A stretch of 64,000 bases of DNA. It comes from Branchiostoma lanceolatum (Eukaryota > Chordata > Leptocardii > Amphioxiformes > Branchiostomatidae). The notes below the pieces were generated by a model. The model made no database searches and was not told where the DNA came from. It was given only the letters and a program-made list of their open reading frames with translations. Positions 14,052 to 30,988 of the stretch are shown in pieces (positions within the stretch are counted from its first letter, which is position 1; every line of letters starts with the position of its first letter). The position numbers and the translations under genes were made by a program. The DNA lies in contig NC_089728.1 of NCBI RefSeq assembly GCF_035083965.1, forward strand, positions 23,401,881 through 23,465,880. Direction: 5' to 3'.

Positions 14052-14067
14052 GGCCCTTTTCAGGGCC
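14052..14067 (+). terminator. Histone 3' stem-loop, H4 unit 3
   Basis: GGCCCTTTTCAGGGCC. Confidence 0.96.
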
Positions 14068-14864
14068 ATCCAAATGTCCAAGAAAGAGCTGTATTTTCTC
14101 ACAACAAACACGGCCCTACACACGTACACACCTGACTCGAACGATGAACATGACATACAATGATCATTCCAACCCCAAGAACACAGAGACCACGATTGTA
14201 GTTCTTTATTTCTTTGTGCGTGAGTGGTCTTTTTTGGTTGACGTGTTTATTTTTGGGCAGGTGTTTGTCGTTTCTGCTGAAGCGTATATCAAACATATTT
14301 CCCTTGTAAATTGGTTGATGTCGTCGGCTTTGCTGTTTATCTTGGTGTGCGTTTTGGCGTGGAAGGAGACATCAAAGTGAGGTGTTGTTTGGTGCGGTGC
14401 GGCGGAGGGATCTTGATTTATTTGATAGTGTGTGTGTTGTATCGTAGTTTAATACTCCATATGTGTTGTGGATCGCTCATAGTGAAGTTTCTTTTCGACT
14501 AGCTGTAAGATTCTGCCGTCTTGTCAAGCTGGTCTGAAGTAACAATGGCACGGACTTATAGTCGGAAATATCGCAGCTCACTTACTGGAAATATGACGAA
14601 TATCTCAAGATCTGGAGGCTAGTGATCAGCCGCTTCCATCAAATTGGCTAGATGTGAATCTTCTTTTGTACATCATTTCTCATGCCTGTTAAGGGAGAAT
14701 TCCCACTATAGAGTTTGAAAAGAAATACAAGTTTCGCCGCGACTGACAATAGGACACAGACAAGCTGTGACGTTTCCGTCTAGGTCCGTACCATTGTTAC
14801 TTCACGCCAGCTTGACAAGACGGTGGTTTCATTTGCACGTCTAACGCAGACAAGGTAATCCAGC

Positions 14865-15437
14865 ATGTCCGCTCCAGCATCGTCCCCCAAGAAGGCCAGG
14901 AAGCCAACGGCACCCAAGGGCCCTGCGGCTCACCCGCCCACCACTGTTATGGTTACGGCGGCTGTGGAAGCGCTCAAGGACCGTACCGGTTCTTCTCTGT
15001 TGGCCATCAAGAAGTACATTGCTGGTAACTACAAGTTCGACGTGGAGAAGAAAGCGCACTTCGTCAAGCGCGCCCTGAAATCCTTGGTGGAGAAGGGTAC
15101 CCTCATCCAGGTCAAAGGAACTGGGGCGTCGGGATCCTTCAAGATCAACGTGGCAGCCAAGAAAGCCGCCGAGAAGGCCGCAAAGAAAGCCGTCAAGAAG
15201 CCGGTCAAGAAACCTGTGGCTAAGAAAGCCGCAAAACCCAAGACCACCAAGCCCAAAAAGCCAAAGGCTAAGAAGGCTACCACCCCCAAGAAGACCAAGA
15301 AACCGACTACCAAGAAGACCAAGAAATCTCCGGCCAAGAAACCCGCTGCCAAGAAATCCACAAAAAAGACTCCGGCAAAGAAGATTGCAAAGAAGGCGGC
15401 GCCTGCCAAGAAAGCGTCCAAGCCCAAGAAGAAGTGA
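14865..15437 (+). CDS. H1: Histone H1, unit 3
   Basis: Same 190-residue protein as the reference H1. Confidence 0.97.
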   Translation: MSAPASSPKKARKPTAPKGPAAHPPTTVMVTAAVEALKDRTGSSLLAIKKYIAGNYKFDVEKKAHFVKRALKSLVEKGTLIQVKGTGASGSFKINVAAKKAAEKAAKKAVKKPVKKPVAKKAAKPKTTKPKKPKAKKATTPKKTKKPTTKKTKKSPAKKPAAKKSTKKTPAKKIAKKAAPAKKASKPKKK

Positions 15438-15468
15438 TGACCTGACCGTCGAAGTTTCTGCGAACCCC

Positions 15469-15484
15469 GGCCCTTTTCAGGGCC
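15469..15484 (+). terminator. Histone 3' stem-loop, H1 unit 3
   Basis: GGCCCTTTTCAGGGCC. Confidence 0.96.
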
Positions 15485-16045
15485 ACCCACATCCTTACAA
15501 AAGAACTATGTCAATCATATAAGTGATACATAAAATAGAATGAAAGCACCCCCCCCCCCCCACACACACACACCGTGACACAAACACGCGTAGAGCACAT
15601 GTATAACAACACACACATGTTGGAAGGGAAGGATGGGTGAACGAACATACGTACAGAAGCACACACCCAGGTGAACGGACTGATGTTAATTTCTCGCCGG
15701 AAATCAATTAATCAATCGACAACTTTATTGAGTACAAAGATGATGTTTCGTTACCACTGTCCGTCTATCCGCACCAAAGTGTGTACAAACATACAAAAAT
15801 ACACTTGTAGCCCATAGTAATTCTGTTGTAGCGCTCAAGATATCCTTGCAACATTTCCTCTGTGACCCCCAAAAGTGCCGAGCTTGCCGCTGAATATCGG
15901 ATCCTGGAGACATGAAAACTGACCAATCACGAGGCCAGATTTGGGTAAGACAACCAATCAGACGGCAGGGCACCGGCCAATTGAAAACCTCGGGGCATCT
16001 AATTAGCGGTTGTTATAAATTCACTCTCCACAGTCTGCCGACTAG

Positions 16046-16498
<453 letters not shown>

Positions 16499-16529
16499 GC
16501 TTGATCGGAGCAAGATCAACATTAACACC

Positions 16530-16545
16530 GGCCCTTTTCAGGGCC
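16530..16545 (+). terminator. Histone 3' stem-loop, H3 unit 3
   Basis: GGCCCTTTTCAGGGCC. Confidence 0.96.
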
Positions 16546-17171
16546 ACTGACATATCCCAGAAAGATCTACATCGTTCACATTTCTTTAAACAGACCCCCC
16601 TTTTCCAAGACACGGTTTAACAATTAAACTGCAGAGTTACACGGTTACACAACCATCATCACTCGTTCTGCCCCCTTCCTTCCATCCAACCTCAGCGCTC
16701 ATGGCTGCAAACACATACATACATACATACATACATACATACCCCCCCCCCCCCATGAAACTTGACACGTATAGTCGTGTGTATTGCGCGTGCCGCACAC
16801 GTGCCGGACGGTCTATTTACCCGGTTACCCAAATGTTGTACAATATGTCAGCGAGCATGACACGGCCCACACGGACAGATGAAGAAGGAAGTGATATTGC
16901 GCTCATTTCTCGTATCATTTCTCCGATCTCTTCTTGCTCTCGCACTTGATGTGTAACGTTGTCTTAGCTATCAAGGTATGGGGTATGCAACGTGATTGTA
17001 TTACTAATAATAATGTAAACGTTGTCTAGTCTTTGTCTAATATAAGCAGATGCAGTGTGTGTAAGAGATACAAATGTATTAAAGTCTTTTTTTTTCATTT
17101 CACCATGAATAGTTAGTCGTATGTATGAAGCAAGTGTGAAGATGATACAGTTCCTTTGAAAGGATGTGGGT

Positions 17172-17187
17172 GGCCCTGAAAAGGGCC
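17172..17187 (-). terminator. Histone 3' stem-loop, H2A unit 4
   Basis: GGCCCTTTTCAGGGCC on the - strand. Confidence 0.96.
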
Positions 17188-17211
17188 TGGGTTTAGGTAC
17201 ACGTCTGGAAT

Positions 17212-17610
<399 letters not shown>

Positions 17611-17844
17611 TTATACGGGTAGAAGAATGAATAGACGAAAGGTCCTGCCCAGCCAATTTATACTTCGCCGCTGGATCGACAACTTCCGACAGCGAGCCAA
17701 TAGAGAGAGATTACTGTGAAATGTTCTGCAACGTCCGCACCTTGGACTAGACAATCCAGAAGATTTGCATTATTTTCCCCATAAAGAGCCGAGGCGGCGC
17801 GAGTGCACCCATTCTTTGCTGTCTAATACGCCAAGAACCTCATC

Positions 17845-18207
17845 ATGCCACCAAGTGGAAAAGCCGTCAAAAAAGCTGGCAAAGCCAGGCCCGCCGGAGA
17901 CAAGAAGCGTGGAAGGAGGAGAAAGAGAAGGGAGACCTTCGGCGTCTACATCTACAAGGTGCTGAAACAGGTGCACCCCGACACCGGCGTCTCCAGCAAG
18001 GCCATGGGAATCATGAATTCCTTCGTCAACGACATTTTTGAACGGATCGCCGCAGAGGCCTCTCGACTCGCCAACTACAACAAGCGCTCCACCATCAGCA
18101 GCCGCGAGATCCAGACCGCCGTGCGACTCCTGCTGCCGGGCGAGCTGGCCAAGCACGCCGTCAGCGAGGGCACCAAGGCCGTCACCAAGTACACCAGCTC
18201 CAAGTAG
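17845..18207 (+). CDS. H2B: Histone H2B, unit 4
   Basis: Same protein as the reference H2B. Confidence 0.98.
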   Translation: MPPSGKAVKKAGKARPAGDKKRGRRRKRRETFGVYIYKVLKQVHPDTGVSSKAMGIMNSFVNDIFERIAAEASRLANYNKRSTISSREIQTAVRLLLPGELAKHAVSEGTKAVTKYTSSK

Positions 18208-18239
18208 ATCTACCGCCAGTGCCAGAGATATATAACCCC

Positions 18240-18255
18240 GGCCTTTTTCAAGGCC
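18240..18255 (+). terminator. Histone 3' stem-loop, H2B unit 4
   Basis: GGCCTTTTTCAAGGCC. Confidence 0.96.
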
Positions 18256-18695
18256 ACCCACATCCCCACAAAAGAGCTGTAGCAATCACACTTTGCCGTC
18301 AAACAAATCACCCAAGGCATGCACACGCCACTAACCTGCGACGGCAGGCGCATAGAACCCAACGACGCGCCCTAACAGGAGAGGGCTGCAACGCACAACA
18401 AAGCCATCAACAATACACAACGCAACACAATGCAATACAATACAAGAAATAAAGTGTCTTCTGACGTGATAAAAATCTACACAACGTTCTGTTTGTTATC
18501 ATCAAACAGAACAGAGCCAACAGACGTTGCCTTCTGGAACAAATGTCGCCGCCTGTGACGTTGTTCACGGGACGTTCTTTAGAACAACGAAATAGTCGTT
18601 GCGTCGATTGGCGTTATTTTCCTGTCGAATGCCTTCAACGTATTATCAGACAGACAATGTCTGATATGTGTAGTCAAACTTATGAGCGCTAATGG

Positions 18696-18730
<35 letters not shown>

Positions 18731-19001
18731 CGTAGACGTTTCCGTGTCTCGCTTGCCCTGTGCTTCTTGTCATCTTCGATATATATCGTTAGGGGGCGTT
18801 CTTTAGTTTGCTTTGCTTTCTTTCCTTCGTCTTGCTAATATTTCTTATCTCCGAAAATAGTGGTCTTGCCGATGGGAAAGCCTCGGCGTGGATTCGTCTT
18901 TTGTAACTCCTATGGGTTGGCGGATGGCGTCTTCCCATTGGCCAGTTGTGGTCGACCGGTCGTCGACTAGAGTTCTCGTAGGTCCGCAGGGCGGCTATTA
19001 A

Positions 19002-19391
<390 letters not shown>

Positions 19392-19425
19392 AGGACCCGG
19401 CTGACTTATCATCGCAAGCAACCCC

Positions 19426-19441
19426 GGCCCTTTTCAGGGCC
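19426..19441 (+). terminator. Histone 3' stem-loop, H4 unit 4
   Basis: GGCCCTTTTCAGGGCC. Confidence 0.96.
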
Positions 19442-20238
19442 ATCCAAATGTCCAAGAAAGAGCTGTATTTTCTCACAACAAACACGGCCCTACACACGTA
19501 CACACCTGACTCGAACGATGAACATGACATACAATGATCATTCCAACCCCAAGAACACAGAGACCACGATTGTAGTTCTTTATTTCTTTGTGCGTGAGTG
19601 GTCTTTTTTGGTTGACGTGTTTATTTTTGGGCAGGTGTTTGTCGTTTCTGCTGAAGCGTATATCAAACATATTTCCCTTGTAAATTGGTTGATGTCGTCG
19701 GCTTTGCTGTTTATCTTGGTGTGCGTTTTGGCGTGGAAGGAGACATCAAAGTGAGGTGTTGTTTGGTGCGGTGCGGCGGAGGGATCTTGATTTATTTGAT
19801 AGTGTGTGTGTTGTATCGTAGTTTAATACTCCATATGTGTTGTGGATCGCTCATAGTGAAGTTTCTTTTCGACTAGCTGTAAGATTCTGCCGTCTTGTCA
19901 AGCTGGTCTGAAGTAACAATGGCACGGACTTATAGTCGGAAATATCGCAGCTCACTTACTGGAAATATGACGAATATCTCAAGATCTGGAGGCTAGTGAT
20001 CAGCCGCTTCCATCAAATTGGCTAGATGTGAATCTTCTTTTGTACATCATTTCTCATGCCTGTTAAGGGAGAATTCCCACTATAGAGTTTGAAAAGAAAT
20101 ACAAGTTTCGCCGCGACTGACAATAGGACACAGACAAGCTGTGACGTTTCCGTCTAGGTCCGTACCATTGTTACTTCACGCCAGCTTGACAAGACGGTGG
20201 TTTCATTTGCACGTCTAACGCAGACAAGGTAATCCAGC

Positions 20239-20811
20239 ATGTCCGCTCCAGCATCGTCCCCCAAGAAGGCCAGGAAGCCAACGGCACCCAAGGGCCCTGC
20301 GGCTCACCCGCCCACCACTGTTATGGTTACGGCGGCTGTGGAAGCGCTCAAGGACCGTACCGGTTCTTCTCTGTTGGCCATCAAGAAGTACATTGCTGGT
20401 AACTACAAGTTCGACGTGGAGAAGAAAGCGCACTTCGTCAAGCGCGCCCTGAAATCCTTGGTGGAGAAGGGTACCCTCATCCAGGTCAAAGGAACTGGGG
20501 CGTCGGGATCCTTCAAGATCAACGTGGCAGCCAAGAAAGCCGCCGAGAAGGCCGCAAAGAAAGCCGTCAAGAAGCCGGTCAAGAAACCTGTGGCTAAGAA
20601 AGCCGCAAAACCCAAGACCACCAAGCCCAAAAAGCCAAAGGCTAAGAAGGCTACCACCCCCAAGAAGACCAAGAAACCGACTACCAAGAAGACCAAGAAA
20701 TCTCCGGCCAAGAAACCCGCTGCCAAGAAATCCACAAAAAAGACTCCGGCAAAGAAGATTGCAAAGAAGGCGGCGCCTGCCAAGAAAGCGTCCAAGCCCA
20801 AGAAGAAGTGA
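20239..20811 (+). CDS. H1: Histone H1, unit 4
   Basis: Same protein as the reference H1. Confidence 0.97.
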   Translation: MSAPASSPKKARKPTAPKGPAAHPPTTVMVTAAVEALKDRTGSSLLAIKKYIAGNYKFDVEKKAHFVKRALKSLVEKGTLIQVKGTGASGSFKINVAAKKAAEKAAKKAVKKPVKKPVAKKAAKPKTTKPKKPKAKKATTPKKTKKPTTKKTKKSPAKKPAAKKSTKKTPAKKIAKKAAPAKKASKPKKK

Positions 20812-20842
20812 TGACCTGACCGTCGAAGTTTCTGCGAACCCC

Positions 20843-20858
20843 GGCCCTTTTCAGGGCC
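20843..20858 (+). terminator. Histone 3' stem-loop, H1 unit 4
   Basis: GGCCCTTTTCAGGGCC. Confidence 0.96.
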
Positions 20859-21419
20859 ACCCACATCCTTACAAAAGAACTATGTCAATCATATAAGTGA
20901 TACATAAAATAGAATGAAAGCACCCCCCCCCCCCCACACACACACACCGTGACACAAACACGCGTAGAGCACATGTATAACAACACACACATGTTGGAAG
21001 GGAAGGATGGGTGAACGAACATACGTACAGAAGCACACACCCAGGTGAACGGACTGATGTTAATTTCTCGCCGGAAATCAATTAATCAATCGACAACTTT
21101 ATTGAGTACAAAGATGATGTTTCGTTACCACTGTCCGTCTATCCGCACCAAAGTGTGTACAAACATACAAAAATACACTTGTAGCCCATAGTAATTCTGT
21201 TGTAGCGCTCAAGATATCCTTGCAACATTTCCTCTGTGACCCCCAAAAGTGCCGAGCTTGCCGCTGAATATCGGATCCTGGAGACATGAAAACTGACCAA
21301 TCACGAGGCCAGATTTGGGTAAGACAACCAATCAGACGGCAGGGCACCGGCCAATTGAAAACCTCGGGGCATCTAATTAGCGGTTGTTATAAATTCACTC
21401 TCCACAGTCTGCCGACTAG

Positions 21420-21872
<453 letters not shown>

Positions 21873-21903
21873 GCTTGATCGGAGCAAGATCAACATTAAC
21901 ACC

Positions 21904-21919
21904 GGCCCTTTTCAGGGCC
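21904..21919 (+). terminator. Histone 3' stem-loop, H3 unit 4
   Basis: GGCCCTTTTCAGGGCC. Confidence 0.96.
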
Positions 21920-22544
21920 ACTGACATATCCCAGAAAGATCTACATCGTTCACATTTCTTTAAACAGACCCCCCTTTTCCAAGACACGGTTTAACAATTA
22001 AACTGCAGAGTTACACGGTTACACAACCATCATCACTCGTTCTGCCCCCTTCCTTCCATCCAACCTCAGCGCTCATGGCTGCAAACACATACATACATAC
22101 ATACATACATACATACCCCCCCCCCCCATGAAACTTGACACGTATAGTCGTGTGTATTGCGCGTGCCGCACACGTGCCGGACGGTCTATTTACCCGGTTA
22201 CCCAAATGTTGTACAATATGTCAGCGAGCATGACACGGCCCACACGGACAGATGAAGAAGGAAGTGATATTGCGCTCATTTCTCGTATCATTTCTCCGAT
22301 CTCTTCTTGCTCTCGCACTTGATGTGTAACGTTGTCTTAGCTATCAAGGTATGGGGTATGCAACGTGATTGTATTACTAATAATAATGTAAACGTTGTCT
22401 AGTCTTTGTCTAATATAAGCAGATGCAGTGTGTGTAAGAGATACAAATGTATTAAAGTCTTTTTTTTTCATTTCACCATGAATAGTTAGTCGTATGTATG
22501 AAGCAAGTGTGAAGATGATACAGTTCCTTTGAAAGGATGTGGGT

Positions 22545-22560
22545 GGCCCTGAAAAGGGCC
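22545..22560 (-). terminator. Histone 3' stem-loop, H2A unit 5
   Basis: GGCCCTTTTCAGGGCC on the - strand. Confidence 0.96.
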
Positions 22561-22584
22561 TGGGTTTAGGTACACGTCTGGAAT

Positions 22585-22983
<399 letters not shown>

Positions 22984-23217
22984 TTATACGGGTAGAAGAA
23001 TGAATAGACGAAAGGTCCTGCCCAGCCAATTTATACTTCGCCGCTGGATCGACAACTTCCGACAGCGAGCCAATAGAGAGAGATTACTGTGAAATGTTCT
23101 GCAACGTCCGCACCTTGGACTAGACAATCCAGAAGATTTGCATTATTTTCCCCATAAAGAGCCGAGGCGGCGCGAGTGCACCCATTCTTTGCTGTCTAAT
23201 ACGCCAAGAACCTCATC

Positions 23218-23580
23218 ATGCCACCAAGTGGAAAAGCCGTCAAAAAAGCTGGCAAAGCCAGGCCCGCCGGAGACAAGAAGCGTGGAAGGAGGAGAAAGAG
23301 AAGGGAGACCTTCGGCGTCTACATCTACAAGGTGCTGAAACAGGTGCACCCCGACACCGGCGTCTCCAGCAAGGCCATGGGAATCATGAATTCCTTCGTC
23401 AACGACATTTTTGAACGGATCGCCGCAGAGGCCTCTCGACTCGCCAACTACAACAAGCGCTCCACCATCAGCAGCCGCGAGATCCAGACCGCCGTGCGAC
23501 TCCTGCTGCCGGGCGAGCTGGCCAAGCACGCCGTCAGCGAGGGCACCAAGGCCGTCACCAAGTACACCAGCTCCAAGTAG
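23218..23580 (+). CDS. H2B: Histone H2B, unit 5
   Basis: Same protein as the reference H2B. Confidence 0.98.
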   Translation: MPPSGKAVKKAGKARPAGDKKRGRRRKRRETFGVYIYKVLKQVHPDTGVSSKAMGIMNSFVNDIFERIAAEASRLANYNKRSTISSREIQTAVRLLLPGELAKHAVSEGTKAVTKYTSSK

Positions 23581-23612
23581 ATCTACCGCCAGTGCCAGAG
23601 ATATATAACCCC

Positions 23613-23628
23613 GGCCTTTTTCAAGGCC
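23613..23628 (+). terminator. Histone 3' stem-loop, H2B unit 5
   Basis: GGCCTTTTTCAAGGCC. Confidence 0.96.
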
Positions 23629-24068
23629 ACCCACATCCCCACAAAAGAGCTGTAGCAATCACACTTTGCCGTCAAACAAATCACCCAAGGCATGCACACG
23701 CCACTAACCTGCGACGGCAGGCGCATAGAACCCAACGACGCGCCCTAACAGGAGAGGGCTGCAACGCACAACAAAGCCATCAACAATACACAACGCAACA
23801 CAATGCAATACAATACAAGAAATAAAGTGTCTTCTGACGTGATAAAAATCTACACAACGTTCTGTTTGTTATCATCAAACAGAACAGAGCCAACAGACGT
23901 TGCCTTCTGGAACAAATGTCGCCGCCTGTGACGTTGTTCACGGGACGTTCTTTAGAACAACGAAATAGTCGTTGCGTCGATTGGCGTTATTTTCCTGTCG
24001 AATGCCTTCAACGTATTATCAGACAGACAATGTCTGATATGTGTAGTCAAACTTATGAGCGCTAATGG

Positions 24069-24103
<35 letters not shown>

Positions 24104-24374
24104 CGTAGACGTTTCCGTGTCTCGCTTGCCCTGTGCTTCTTGTCATCTTCGATATATATCGTTAGGGGGCGTTCTTTAGTTTGCTTTGCTTTCTTTCCTT
24201 CGTCTTGCTAATATTTCTTATCTCCGAAAATAGTGGTCTTGCCGATGGGAAAGCCTCGGCGTGGATTCGTCTTTTGTAACTCCTATGGGTTGGCGGATGG
24301 CGTCTTCCCATTGGCCAGTTGTGGTCGACCGGTCGTCGACTAGAGTTCTCGTAGGTCCGCAGGGCGGCTATTAA

Positions 24375-24764
<390 letters not shown>

Positions 24765-24798
24765 AGGACCCGGCTGACTTATCATCGCAAGCAACCCC

Positions 24799-24814
24799 GG
24801 CCCTTTTCAGGGCC
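24799..24814 (+). terminator. Histone 3' stem-loop, H4 unit 5
   Basis: GGCCCTTTTCAGGGCC. Confidence 0.96.
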
Positions 24815-25611
24815 ATCCAAATGTCCAAGAAAGAGCTGTATTTTCTCACAACAAACACGGCCCTACACACGTACACACCTGACTCGAACGATGAACATGA
24901 CATACAATGATCATTCCAACCCCAAGAACACAGAGACCACGATTGTAGTTCTTTATTTCTTTGTGCGTGAGTGGTCTTTTTTGGTTGACGTGTTTATTTT
25001 TGGGCAGGTGTTTGTCGTTTCTGCTGAAGCGTATATCAAACATATTTCCCTTGTAAATTGGTTGATGTCGTCGGCTTTGCTGTTTATCTTGGTGTGCGTT
25101 TTGGCGTGGAAGGAGACATCAAAGTGAGGTGTTGTTTGGTGCGGTGCGGCGGAGGGATCTTGATTTATTTGATAGTGTGTGTGTTGTATCGTAGTTTAAT
25201 ACTCCATATGTGTTGTGGATCGCTCATAGTGAAGTTTCTTTTCGACTAGCTGTAAGATTCTGCCGTCTTGTCAAGCTGGTCTGAAGTAACAATGGCACGG
25301 ACTTATAGTCGGAAATATCGCAGCTCACTTACTGGAAATATGACGAATATCTCAAGATCTGGAGGCTAGTGATCAGCCGCTTCCATCAAATTGGCTAGAT
25401 GTGAATCTTCTTTTGTACATCATTTCTCATGCCTGTTAAGGGAGAATTCCCACTATAGAGTTTGAAAAGAAATACAAGTTTCGCCGCGACTGACAATAGG
25501 ACACAGACAAGCTGTGACGTTTCCGTCTAGGTCCGTACCATTGTTACTTCACGCCAGCTTGACAAGACGGTGGTTTCATTTGCACGTCTAACGCAGACAA
25601 GGTAATCCAGC

Positions 25612-26184
25612 ATGTCCGCTCCAGCATCGTCCCCCAAGAAGGCCAGGAAGCCAACGGCACCCAAGGGCCCTGCGGCTCACCCGCCCACCACTGTTATGGT
25701 TACGGCGGCTGTGGAAGCGCTCAAGGACCGTACCGGTTCTTCTCTGTTGGCCATCAAGAAGTACATTGCTGGTAACTACAAGTTCGACGTGGAGAAGAAA
25801 GCGCACTTCGTCAAGCGCGCCCTGAAATCCTTGGTGGAGAAGGGTACCCTCATCCAGGTCAAAGGAACTGGGGCGTCGGGATCCTTCAAGATCAACGTGG
25901 CAGCCAAGAAAGCCGCCGAGAAGGCCGCAAAGAAAGCCGTCAAGAAGCCGGTCAAGAAACCTGTGGCTAAGAAAGCCGCAAAACCCAAGACCACCAAGCC
26001 CAAAAAGCCAAAGGCTAAGAAGGCTACCACCCCCAAGAAGACCAAGAAACCGACTACCAAGAAGACCAAGAAATCTCCGGCCAAGAAACCCGCTGCCAAG
26101 AAATCCACAAAAAAGACTCCGGCAAAGAAGATTGCAAAGAAGGCGGCGCCTGCCAAGAAAGCGTCCAAGCCCAAGAAGAAGTGA
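25612..26184 (+). CDS. H1: Histone H1, unit 5
   Basis: Same protein as the reference H1. Confidence 0.97.
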   Translation: MSAPASSPKKARKPTAPKGPAAHPPTTVMVTAAVEALKDRTGSSLLAIKKYIAGNYKFDVEKKAHFVKRALKSLVEKGTLIQVKGTGASGSFKINVAAKKAAEKAAKKAVKKPVKKPVAKKAAKPKTTKPKKPKAKKATTPKKTKKPTTKKTKKSPAKKPAAKKSTKKTPAKKIAKKAAPAKKASKPKKK

Positions 26185-26215
26185 TGACCTGACCGTCGAA
26201 GTTTCTGCGAACCCC

Positions 26216-26231
26216 GGCCCTTTTCAGGGCC
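26216..26231 (+). terminator. Histone 3' stem-loop, H1 unit 5
   Basis: GGCCCTTTTCAGGGCC. Confidence 0.96.
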
Positions 26232-26795
26232 ACCCACATCCTTACAAAAGAACTATGTCAATCATATAAGTGATACATAAAATAGAATGAAAGCACCCCC
26301 CCCCCCCCCCCACACACACACACCGTGACACAAACACGCGTAGAGCACATGTATAACAACACACACATGTTGGAAGGGAAGGATGGGTGAACGAACATAC
26401 GTACAGAAGCACACACCCAGGTGAACGGACTGATGTTAATTTCTCGCCGGAAATCAATTAATCAATCGACAACTTTATTGAGTACAAAGATGATGTTTCG
26501 TTACCACTGTCCGTCTATCCGCACCAAAGTGTGTACAAACATACAAAAATACACTTGTAGCCCATAGTAATTCTGTTGTAGCGCTCAAGATATCCTTGCA
26601 ACATTTCCTCTGTGACCCCCAAAAGTGCCGAGCTTGCCGCTGAATATCGGATCCTGGAGACATGAAAACTGACCAATCACGAGGCCAGATTTGGGTAAGA
26701 CAACCAATCAGACGGCAGGGCACCGGCCAATTGAAAACCTCGGGGCATCTAATTAGCGGTTGTTATAAATTCACTCTCCACAGTCTGCCGACTAG

Positions 26796-27248
<453 letters not shown>

Positions 27249-27279
27249 GCTTGATCGGAGCAAGATCAACATTAACACC

Positions 27280-27295
27280 GGCCCTTTTCAGGGCC
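27280..27295 (+). terminator. Histone 3' stem-loop, H3 unit 5
   Basis: GGCCCTTTTCAGGGCC. Confidence 0.96.
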
Positions 27296-27921
27296 ACTGA
27301 CATATCCCAGAAAGATCTACATCGTTCACATTTCTTTAAACAGACCCCCCTTTTCCAAGACACGGTTTAACAATTAAACTGCAGAGTTACACGGTTACAC
27401 AACCATCATCACTCGTTCTGCCCCCTTCCTTCCATCCAACCTCAGCGCTCATGGCTGCAAACACATACATACATACATACATACATACATACCCCCCCCC
27501 CCCCATGAAACTTGACACGTATAGTCGTGTGTATTGCGCGTGCCGCACACGTGCCGGACGGTCTATTTACCCGGTTACCCAAATGTTGTACAATATGTCA
27601 GCGAGCATGACACGGCCCACACGGACAGATGAAGAAGGAAGTGATATTGCGCTCATTTCTCGTATCATTTCTCCGATCTCTTCTTGCTCTCGCACTTGAT
27701 GTGTAACGTTGTCTTAGCTATCAAGGTATGGGGTATGCAACGTGATTGTATTACTAATAATAATGTAAACGTTGTCTAGTCTTTGTCTAATATAAGCAGA
27801 TGCAGTGTGTGTAAGAGATACAAATGTATTAAAGTCTTTTTTTTTCATTTCACCATGAATAGTTAGTCGTATGTATGAAGCAAGTGTGAAGATGATACAG
27901 TTCCTTTGAAAGGATGTGGGT

Positions 27922-27937
27922 GGCCCTGAAAAGGGCC
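27922..27937 (-). terminator. Histone 3' stem-loop, H2A unit 6
   Basis: GGCCCTTTTCAGGGCC on the - strand. Confidence 0.96.
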
Positions 27938-27961
27938 TGGGTTTAGGTACACGTCTGGAAT

Positions 27962-28360
<399 letters not shown>

Positions 28361-28594
28361 TTATACGGGTAGAAGAATGAATAGACGAAAGGTCCTGCCC
28401 AGCCAATTTATACTTCGCCGCTGGATCGACAACTTCCGACAGCGAGCCAATAGAGAGAGATTACTGTGAAATGTTCTGCAACGTCCGCACCTTGGACTAG
28501 ACAATCCAGAAGATTTGCATTATTTTCCCCATAAAGAGCCGAGGCGGCGCGAGTGCACCCATTCTTTGCTGTCTAATACGCCAAGAACCTCATC

Positions 28595-28957
28595 ATGCCA
28601 CCAAGTGGAAAAGCCGTCAAAAAGGCTGGCAAAGCCAGGCCCGCCGGAGACAAGAAGCGTGGAAGGAGGAGAAAGAGAAGGGAGACCTTCGGCGTCTACA
28701 TCTACAAGGTGCTGAAACAGGTGCACCCCGACACCGGCGTCTCCAGCAAGGCCATGGGAATCATGAATTCCTTCGTCAACGACATTTTTGAACGGATCGC
28801 CGCAGAGGCCTCTCGACTCGCCAACTACAACAAGCGCTCCACCATCAGCAGCCGCGAGATCCAGACCGCCGTGCGACTCCTGCTGCCGGGCGAGCTGGCC
28901 AAGCACGCCGTCAGCGAGGGCACCAAGGCCGTCACCAAGTACACCAGCTCCAAGTAG
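28595..28957 (+). CDS. H2B: Histone H2B, unit 6
   Basis: Same protein as the reference H2B. One silent change, AAA to AAG, in the N-terminal lysine pair. Confidence 0.98.
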   Translation: MPPSGKAVKKAGKARPAGDKKRGRRRKRRETFGVYIYKVLKQVHPDTGVSSKAMGIMNSFVNDIFERIAAEASRLANYNKRSTISSREIQTAVRLLLPGELAKHAVSEGTKAVTKYTSSK

Positions 28958-28989
28958 ATCTACCGCCAGTGCCAGAGATATATAACCCC

Positions 28990-29005
28990 GGCCTTTTTCA
29001 AGGCC
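28990..29005 (+). terminator. Histone 3' stem-loop, H2B unit 6
   Basis: GGCCTTTTTCAAGGCC. Confidence 0.96.
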
Positions 29006-29445
29006 ACCCACATCCCCACAAAAGAGCTGTAGCAATCACACTTTGCAGTCAAACAAATCACCCAAGGCATGCACACGCCACTAACCTGCGACGGCAGGCG
29101 CATAGAACCCAACGACGCGCCCTAACAGGAGAGGGCTGCAACGCACAACAAAGCCAACAAAAATACAAAACGCAACACAATGCAATACAATACAAGAAAT
29201 AAAGTGTCTTCTGACGTGATAAAAATCTACACAACGTTCTGTTTGTTATCATCAAACAGAACAGAGCCAACAGACGTTGCCTTCTGGAACAAATGTCGCC
29301 GCCTGTGACGTTGTTCACGGGACGTTCTTTAGAACAACGAAATAGTCGTTGCGTCGATTGGCGTTATTTTCCTGTCGAATGCCTTCAACGTATTATCAGA
29401 CAGACAATGTCTGATATGTGTAGTCAAACTTATGAGCGCTAATGG

Positions 29446-29480
<35 letters not shown>

Positions 29481-29751
29481 CGTAGACGTTTCCGTGTCTC
29501 GCTTGCCCTGTGCTTCTTGTCATCTTCGATATATATCGTTAGGGGGCGTTCTTTAGTTTGCTTTGCTTTCTTTCCTTCGTCTTGCTAATATTTCTTATCT
29601 CCGAAAATAGTGGTCTTGCCGATGGGAAAGCCTCGGCGTGGATTCGTCTTTTGTAACTCCTATGGGTTGGCGGATGGCGTCTTCCCATTGGCCAGTTGTG
29701 GTCGACCGTTCGTCGACTAGAGTTCTCGTAGGTCCGCAGGGCGGCTATTAA

Positions 29752-30141
<390 letters not shown>

Positions 30142-30175
30142 AGGACCCGGCTGACTTATCATCGCAAGCAACCCC

Positions 30176-30191
30176 GGCCCTTTTCAGGGCC
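30176..30191 (+). terminator. Histone 3' stem-loop, H4 unit 6
   Basis: GGCCCTTTTCAGGGCC. Confidence 0.96.
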
Positions 30192-30988
30192 ATCCAAATG
30201 TCCAAGAAAGAGCTGTATTTTCTCACAACAAACACGGCCCTACACACGTACACACCTGACTCGAACGATGAACATGACATACAATGATCATTCCAACCCC
30301 AAGAACACAGAGACCACGATTGTAGTTCTTTATTTCTTTGTGCGTGAGTGGTCTTTTTTGGTTGACGTGTTTATTTTTGGGCAGGTGTTTGTCGTTTCTG
30401 CTGAAGCGTATATCAAACATATTTCCCTTGTAAATTGGTTGATGTCGTCGGCTTTGCTGTTTATCTTGGTGTGCGTTTTGGCGTGGAAGGAGACATCAAA
30501 GTGAGGTGTTGTTTGGTGCGGTGCGGCGGAGGGATCTTGATTTATTTGATAGTGTGTGTGTTGTATCGTAGTTTAATACTCCATATGTGTTGTGGATCGC
30601 TCATAGTGAAGTTTCTTTTCGACTAGCTGTAAGATTCTGCCGTCTTGTCAAGCTGGTCTGAAGTAACAATGGCACGGACTTATAGTCGGAAATATCGCAG
30701 CTCACTTACTGGAAATATGACGAATATCTCAAGATCTGGAGGCTAGTGATCAGCCGCTTCCATCAAATTGGCTAGATGTGAATCTTCTTTTGTACATCAT
30801 TTCTCATGCCTGTTAAGGGAGAATTCCCACTATAGAGTTTGAAAAGAAATACAAGTTTCGCCGCGACTGACAATAGGACACAGACAAGCTGTGACGTTTC
30901 CGTCTAGGTCCGTACCATTGTTACTTCACGCCAGCTTGACAAGACGGTGGTTTCATTTGCACGTCTAACGCAGACAAGGTAATCCAGC